DNA of 11,202 bases from assembly GCA_026770575.1 (NCBI GenBank), contig MU657436.1, positions 27,232 through 38,433 of the forward strand. The letters are read 5' to 3'. The translations under genes were made by a program, and so were the position numbers. The notes under the pieces were generated by a model that saw only the letters and a list, made by a program, of their open reading frames with translations, was not told where the DNA came from and made no database searches. This DNA is from Pelagophyceae sp. CCMP2097. Its lineage: Eukaryota > Sar > Pelagophyceae. Shown here piece by piece: positions 6,606 through 11,202 of the stretch; position 1 is the first letter of the stretch; each line of letters begins with the position of its first letter.

Positions 6606-7919
6606 CGTAGAGTAATTGCATGTTCCTTTTGGCGCTTTATTTTTCATATCAAAATACATCTATATATATAATCCTTGAAAATAAGGCGCGCACTCTTTCC
6701 AATTATATCCTTCAATGATTTTAATTTTGTAACCATTTCCTTTGGCTTTTTCAATATCAATGCTCGAATACCAATCTTGGGAGTCTATTCAATCCCATTT
6801 TAATACTCTTCTTTTTACTTCGGCGTCAATTAAGATTTACTTGCTATGTATTCAATTCGATAAATTCCCATCTTACCTTCATGATAAACAGATGAGCTAA
6901 CTCCCACTCACGTACCCTAACCCTCCAAAGTCCGCTGCTCCAAAGACGCCTTCTAAGCTGAGATAAACGTTTGAGTTTGACTCCCTTCCAAATGTTCAAA
7001 AGTACGTTTATCGCGTTTAACAACTTTCGCGAATCACGCTAACAATAGCAGATTCGGACTCGGCGCTTCAGCGCGCGTCGAATGCGCTAAGTTGCGCTTC
7101 CAATCTCAAAACGGCCAATTTTTGAGATTTTGAATAATTGGATCGTTTATCAAATGGTGTCAAAACGGGTCGGGAATAACAAAATCGTCATCGCCGCGCC
7201 GGCGCGCTTCCGGAACGCTTTCTTTTATCAAGAAACACAAAAGATCCAAATCCATGTATGATGACAGTTACTGCTGTAAAAAGCAAATCGCAATGTGCCT
7301 AAGTGTTTCGGGTACCTATTGATTAACCGACCGGATTTTTTTCATTATCGCAGTGCTAAATAGCGAAACAACATCGGCGTCAAACAGATAATCATGCACA
7401 TCATCAAACTCGCCATCGGCCTTTTTTATAAACATTGTTTCCATCCTCGTCAATTTTCATCAAAACCTCCTTTTCATTTATTTTGCCTTAGGTTCTACTG
7501 ACATAAATTCAATTATCAACAACAGTGCGTCCACCATAAATAGCCTTCCGAATATTTCCCTCAATATACCTTTAAGGCAAATGAAAGTCGTACTTATTAA
7601 GTCTATTTTTTTCAATATGAAAAGCGTTCGAGGAGGTTGTCATAGAATCGAATAAATTAATCTGAAACTTTTCATACATTGGAGCGTTCATTTTTTGTAA
7701 AAACATTTTTTGTCTGAGTACATCTTCCTTAAGATAACGTTCAGCCTCCGCTTTTCTTTCTTCACTTGCCTCCTCCCATTCCGTGCTTATATCATGGTCT
7801 ATGTCTCCCTTTTCAACAGCATACCCGCTATCTTCAAGATTTTTTTTAAGATCCAGTTAAGTGCTGTTTAAGGTTAATAATAATGTTTTTTTTTGAATTT
7901 TCAGTCTCGACTTGTCCAT
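6606..7919 (-). pseudogene. Protein-primed family B DNA polymerase pseudogene, exonuclease end to pre-motif B
   Basis: Minus strand. 7572-7856 is a 94-residue frame without an ATG start, with KGDIDHD, then YLKED (7722-7736, the ExoIII YxxxD motif) and TTSSNAFHIEKN. After one stop the same frame gives YIEGNIRKAIYGGRT (YxGG motif, 7524-7538). Past a one-base shift in an A-run near 7423, another frame gives motif A as DVVSLFS (7355-7375; family D..SLYP). Then follow MGIYRIEYIA (about 6846-6871), YSSIDIEKAK and GYKIKIIEGYNW (6699-6758), and KGT (6621-6629). Upstream, 7857-7919 (MDKSRLKI) may be the DS...SL segment before the exonuclease end. The order matches protein-primed polymerases of Polintons, linear plasmids and adenovirus-like elements. 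The N-terminal exonuclease motifs were not found. Confidence 0.75.
7102..7129. repeat. 10-bp inverted repeat
   Basis: Arms 7102-7111 (AATCTCAAAA) and 7120-7129 (TTTTGAGATT) enclose an 8-nt loop. It lies in the GC-richer part (about 6900-7210) between motif A and the GIY segment of the polymerase pseudogene. Confidence 0.7.
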
Positions 7920-8179
7920 TATATACTCTCCACTACCCTCCTTCCCCGCGCTGAGTCACCGAACGTCGGGCGCAACACAGTGACGGTTCGGGGTTTCCTT
8001 TAAAATTCAAAATTTTCCAACAAGCAATGTGGCCAGAAAAAAATCCTTGATAAGCGTCGGATTATTGATCGATTTGGGGAAATTTTGGAATCTTTGTAAA
8101 ATCGAGTCGGCAGATATATTTGTAAAGAGTCACATAGTTTGCGTCTAAATTTACATAATTTAATTTTTGAGTTGAATGT
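7920..8179 (-). other. Possible upstream part of the polymerase pseudogene
   Basis: Two minus frames contain protein-like pieces: one with NYVNLDANYVTLYKYICRLD and FPQID, another with SILQRFQNFPKSINN and DFFLATLLVGKF. They lie directly 5' of the polymerase relic on its coding strand, where the N-terminal or exonuclease part should be. No ExoI (DxE) or ExoII motif was seen, so the assignment is by position only. A GC-richer patch lies at 7940-7995. Confidence 0.25.
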
Positions 8180-8319
8180 TTAGGCCTTGTTCGATCCGAC
8201 TGCTGTTCCGCGCAAACGCCCGAAGACGGCGCCCCGTGCTGTTCCGTTTGTCATGCCGACGTGCGTGCATCGTGGCGCTTCGGCTGCCGTGCCGACGGTC
8301 GCGCCGACGGTCCACTCTG

Positions 8320-8898
8320 ATGCCCGCCCCTGGAGCCGTTATGACTGCTATTCCGCCGCTCGACAAGGCGCAAACCTCCATCTACGACGGCGTAGACGCC
8401 GTGTTGAAGGTGTCGCGTGCAAGCATCAGTGTGCGATACGAATTTGAAAACGAACCTCGCCCAACCTTAGGGCCTTTAGGAGCCCCTTACGACCCAACTA
8501 AAAACTCTGCGACGGAACAAAAATGTCGACTCCATTAGGCCTTGCATCCCGCGCAGTGGGCCATGCACGGGCGCGTCGACCTCGCCGCGACCCCCTCGCT
8601 CGTGGGCTTCACGCTGGAACATTCCGAGAACATGGTCGGTTTTGAACTGTCGCCTTTCCTGGCCAACCGCGCAGTGCTGGTCGGCGCACCGCAGGCAAAA
8701 GTCTCGCAGGAACTCCTTGTGACGGCGATCAAAGCACTCGAGAGCATCGACGACGGCTTGATGGCCACCTGGCTCGGCGACGCCAAAGGCCGCCGCAACA
8801 AGCGCGTGCGCAAAGCCGCCAATGATGCCAAACCAGCTGACAACGCCGTCTAGGGGGACTACATCGCCGCCGTGGCCCGGCAGGAGGAGGAGAAGTAA
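8320..8898 (+). pseudogene. Unknown GC-rich gene, possible intron, internal amber stop
   Basis: I do not recognise the family. From 8539 to 8850 the plus frame has strong G/C at third positions (LHPAQWAMHGR, LVGFTLEHSENMVGFELSPF, ending KRVRKAANDAKP), then TAG at 8851-8853. The same frame continues with equally coding-like GDYIAAVARQEEEK to TAA at 8896-8898, so the TAG looks like a recent nonsense change. Upstream, another frame from ATG 8320 (or 8341) reads TAIPPLDKAQTSIYDGVDA. A GT at 8431 and AG at 8538 would join the two in phase 0 through a 108-nt intron that contains the in-frame stop. The product would be about 140 residues before the TAG. The intron is inferred; a frameshift pseudogene is the alternative. 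Antisense frames here are shadows. Confidence 0.45.
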
Positions 8899-8974
8899 AA
8901 GCAACTTTCTCCACCATATGTTCCAGCTGATTGGAATGTGACCCTCGGAGTACATGCAAACGCTGGCGACGCCT

Positions 8975-9840
8975 TGAGGGTAACCGACACCGCGACGCAG
9001 CGGCATCGATGGCCGTGGAGGCTGACGCTCGATGAGGCCGCCTGCGAAAACCACGACGACAGGGGCACTCGGAAGAAGGGTCCTTAAATTCTGTGTCTGG
9101 GGAAGAAGGGTCCCTGTCTCCGACTTTTTCGGCACTTGCTTGAGCCTCACCACGGTCTATCCTCCTACACTTGACGGCCGGCCCCGGTCGACGAAGCGGC
9201 TGCGATGGCCGTGGAGGAGGTCGCTCGACGAGCCCGCCTGCGAAAACCACGACGGCCGGGGGATTCGGAAGAAGGGTCCGCGCCTCCGACTTTGTCGGTC
9301 CTCGAGCCTCACGCCGGGCGATCCTGAGGCACACGACGGCCGGGCGCGACCGACGCAAAGCCTGCGATGGCCATGGAGGCTGCTGCTCGGCGAGGCCGCC
9401 GGGGAAGCCTCGACGACCGGGGGACTCGGAAGCAGGGTCCGCGCCTCCGACTTTTTCGGCCCTCGAGCCTCACGACGGTCGTTCCTGTTGCACTTGACGG
9501 TCGACCGCGGCCGACGCAGCGGCCGCGATGGCCGTGGAGGCTGTCGCTCGGCGAGGCCGCGTGCGAAAGCCACGACGGCCGGGGCACTCGGAAGTAGGGA
9601 CCCTGAATCCGACTTTTTTGGCCCTCGAGCCTCAGGCCGGATGATCCCACGGCGCACGTCTCGGCCGCGGTCCGCGCAAAGGCCGCGATAGACGCGGAGG
9701 CTGCTGCTCGAAAAGGCCGCGTGCGAAAACCACGACGGCCGGGGCACTCGGAAGTAGGGAACCCGAATCCGACTTTTTCGGCCCTCGAGCCTCAGGCCGG
9801 ACGATCCCACGGCGCCCGTCTCCGACCGCGGTCGTTTCGT
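8975..9840. repeat. ~160-bp tandem repeat array, five copies
   Basis: Units start at a GATGGCCGTGGAGG-type string at 9008, 9204, 9366, 9527 and 9687 (spacings 196, 162, 161, 160). The first copy is longer through a local duplication of its GAAGAAGGGTCC segment. Every unit contains CCACGACGGCCGGGG-, CTCGGAAG.AGGG- and CTCCGACTTTTTCGG-like blocks followed by CTCGAGCCTCA. A partial unit end (GACGCAGCGGCATCGATGG) precedes the first copy, and the last fades at about 9840. Spacing not divisible by three means each copy changes frame, so the long Arg/Ser/Pro frames on both strands are best explained as repeat by-products. It begins about 75 bp after the unknown gene. Confidence 0.85.
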
Positions 9841-10220
9841 CGGTACCCAGCGGCCGTCGGTGTCCAGCAGACTCGCCTGCTGGGTCCCAGCTTTTGGAAG
9901 CTTCAGATGTTCTTGACCATATACATGAAACGTAAGTTCATACTTGATTTAAATTCGTAAGAATTCAAATGCTATCACTCACAATCTCCCAGGTCATACA
10001 TGTCCCGGAACCCGTAGACCCTCAGCGATCGTACTCTTATCGGGGTAGAGTTAGTCCAAGCCACCGTATCACCGTTGCGAGCCAACGGAATTACTCCGGG
10101 TTTTCTGACAAATTACAGATTGCAATGAATACAAATCCGTTTGGAAATGCAAGGAAAAAACTGGAGCACTCAAACTATCTCGGGTCATTCTTCGCGGGGC
10201 CCTAGCTCCGCGCGGAGTCC
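9841..10220. other. Stretch between two repeats, no gene assigned
   Basis: A plus frame at 9969-10205 gives 78 residues (HVPEPVDPQRSYSY, NPFGNARKKLEHSNYLGSFF) without the G/C third-position bias of the window's other coding pieces. GTAAGT at 9932 and a pyrimidine-rich ...CTCCCAG at 9992 would define a 61-nt intron with good consensus sites, but no upstream frame joins this one without a stop. It may be an untranslated exon, old coding DNA or chance. Confidence 0.25.
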
Positions 10221-10760
10221 CGCAGCCTCGGCACAAGCTTGTTAGACGCGCCGAAGGTGCGCCTTGTCCACTCGATGGTGGCAGTTTCCACAGGCAAAGT
10301 GGCCCTTCCTGTCGCGCTGGAAGACTGCGAAATTTTTCAAACTACACTCAGCCCCAGGACGACATGGGGAGTGCCACTTTGTGTGTGGAAACTCGATGTC
10401 CGGGCTGGGGACACAGTTGGGCCACCCTATAGTCACAGTTTACACACACAAAATGGCACTATTCACTGAGCTACTTTGGTTCACACGTCGCCAATTTCTC
10501 TCCCCCTTTGACGCGGCGGGCAGCGCCTTTCCATCGGTGGAAGTGGTGCCTATAGGGTGGGTCAATGGCGTCCCAACACGGGAGACAAAGTTTGCACAGA
10601 CAAAAATGCATCCCTAATTGAGCCCCGATCTGTTGCGTACTTGGCCAACAGACCAGGACTGCACCGCTTTGGGGAGCGTCACTTTGTTTGTGCAAACTCG
10701 GGCCATCGAGTGGGAAAACCTTGCCTCCGGCCCGTCTATCAAGCTTGCGCCGACGCAGCG
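10221..10760. mobile_element. Inverted-repeat element with subterminal motifs
   Basis: 10221-10318 and the reverse complement of about 10660-10758 match over roughly 90 bp: both read CACTTTG..TGTG.AAACT, then CCATCGAGTGG, then CGTCTA.CAAGCTTG.GCCGA. Inside, about 70 bp at 10371-10438 matches the reverse complement of about 10544-10612, including the shared CCACCCTATAG. All parts share a 19-bp motif. This is the architecture of a non-autonomous foldback or MITE-type element with long, nested terminal repeats. No transposase is present and no target-site duplication was found. The short Cys/His-containing frames it yields vary with orientation and are not taken as genes. Confidence 0.55.
10283..10698. 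repeat. Five copies of a CACTTTGTGTGTGGAAACT motif, both orientations
   Basis: Copies are at 10283-10301 (-), 10375-10393 (+), 10437-10455 (-), 10589-10608 (-, one extra base) and 10680-10698 (+), each with a few mismatches. The 10375 and 10437 copies face each other and would form a stem. Confidence 0.85.
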
Positions 10761-10779
10761 GCACTTCCGGCCGCGCTGC

Positions 10780-10935
10780 TATAAAGCTGAAAGTTATCTA
10801 CATTTTAACGCTTTAAGCGGCCTTTAAAACTGGAAATAGAGGAGCTATCTAAATTTTAAGAGGGCTTATTTAAAATACCTCTCTCTCCGAGCCTTTAAAT
10901 AGGCCTATTTAAAACTGAGTTTTGCTCGGATTTTA
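10780..10935. repeat. AT-rich palindromic block, TTTAAA-rich
   Basis: It contains a perfect 20-bp palindrome TTTAAATAGGCCTATTTAAA at 10894-10913 enclosed by 7-bp arms TCCGAGC (10886-10892) and GCTCGGA (10924-10930), and a near-direct repeat (AGTTATCTACATTTTAA and AGCTATCTAAATTTTAA). Its TTTAAA-rich hairpins followed by a GC-rich core resemble the left end of the 3845-4522 element. Confidence 0.7.
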
Positions 10936-11201
10936 AGTGAGTTCAGCGAGTCACTCGCGTGATGAGAGGACGGATGCCTTGCATATGGTCGAATGCCGCC
11001 CGCGCCGATGCCCGCGCCGGTGCCGGCGCCCGCGCTGATACCCGCGCCGCGCGGCGAAGTTTGAACGAAAGGCACAGCCGGAGTCGCTGGCGCGGGGCGC
11101 CGCTTACTGTAAAAGTGGTCGGCTCGTTCGGTGCCTGCGGCGTCGCCGCCGCGCGCAGCTCCGGCGGCGAGGCGCCCCCGCCGCCTTCCGGTGCGCTGTC
11201 T
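10905..11201 (-). CDS. Open frame running off the right window edge (5' partial)
   Basis: A minus frame of 98 codons is open from the window edge to TAG at 10905-10907, with G/C-ending codons and pieces such as ADHFYSKRRPAPATPAVPF and a Gly/Ala repeat (ISAGAGTGAGIGAGGIRPYA), ending SLNSLKIRAKLSFK. Two other frames are also open: a second minus frame (SPPELRAAATPQAPNEPTT) that meets a possible splice donor GTAAGC (minus, at 11107), and a plus frame from ATG 10974. In such GC-rich DNA stops are rare, so which frame, if any, is coding cannot be settled. The Gly/Ala part comes from a CCCGCGCCGRTG 12-bp repeat at about 10999-11052. No family is recognised. Confidence 0.25.
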   Translation of the reverse strand, partial: RQRTGRRRGRLAAGAARGGDAAGTERADHFYSKRRPAPATPAVPFVQTSPRGAGISAGAGTGAGIGAGGIRPYARHPSSHHASDSLNSLKIRAKLSFK

Positions 11202-11202
11202 C

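Noticed and set aside
8476..9153. 225-residue minus-strand ORF
   Set aside because: It is antisense to a frame with clear third-position G/C bias and then enters the ~160-bp repeat array; no domain seen.
9032..9810. Long ORFs on both strands (219 and 217 residues) in the repeat array
   Set aside because: The repeated peptides change frame from copy to copy because unit length varies between 160 and 162 bp; they are by-products of stop-poor GC-rich repeats.
9932..9992. Consensus-like intron (GTAAGT...CTCCCAG, 61 nt)
   Set aside because: All three ways of joining the flanking frames run into a stop soon or are blocked by TGA at 9926-9928, so no spliced coding gene is supported; kept only as a note.
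10242..10764. Short ORFs with Cys/His patterns (such as GHFACGNCHHRV) suggesting a zinc finger
   Set aside because: The pattern is the translation of the 19-bp repeated motif and appears in different frames and orientations; no complete metal-binding set is present.

Overview
The window looks like repeat-rich nuclear DNA of a eukaryote, probably a protist, alga or fungus; the species cannot be told from sequence alone. It carries remnants of eukaryotic transposons (hAT, Ty1/copia), there are no bacterial operons, and it is split into two compositions: GC-rich blocks with strong G/C third-position bias, and very AT-rich blocks (about 2691-3842, 4525-5770, 6606-8179). No intact gene can be called with high confidence.

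Layout. 2-427 (+): C-terminal end of a hAT-type transposase, cut by the window edge. 476-2690 (-): a 5'-truncated, decayed Ty1/copia pol (Pro-rich linker, reverse transcriptase, RNase H) with a frameshift, an in-frame stop and a YVDD to YVDN change. 3845-4522: a non-autonomous element with about 30-bp terminal inverted repeats, a 26-bp perfect foldback and a 24-bp tandem repeat. 5771-6605: a GC-rich insertion with short hairpin repeats and a 71-bp tandem repeat. 8320-8898 (+): an unknown GC-rich gene or pseudogene, possibly with one intron and an internal amber stop. About 8975-9840: five copies of a ~160-bp tandem repeat. 10221-10760: an inverted-repeat element with five copies of a 19-bp motif in both orientations. 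10780-11202: an AT-rich palindromic block running into GC-rich open frames that leave the window.

Main discovery. The AT-rich blocks are not empty spacer. On the minus strand, 4981-7919 encodes in collinear order the landmarks of a protein-primed family B DNA polymerase (DNA_pol_B_2 type): ExoIII YxxxD, YxGG, motif A, the GYKI region, KGT, a motif B remnant, the HLGVFIL region, a decayed motif C, KGKGI and the C-terminus. Stops and frameshifts scatter the frames, so no single ORF shows it. The 5771-6605 block splits the gene just before motif B. A second minus-strand relic at 3246-3527 resembles the second half of a retroviral-type (rve) integrase core. Polymerase plus integrase in one AT-rich, same-strand block points to a degraded Polinton/Maverick-like (virus-like) element, later invaded by GC-rich transposons. 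The combination is an inference that a profile search could confirm or refute.
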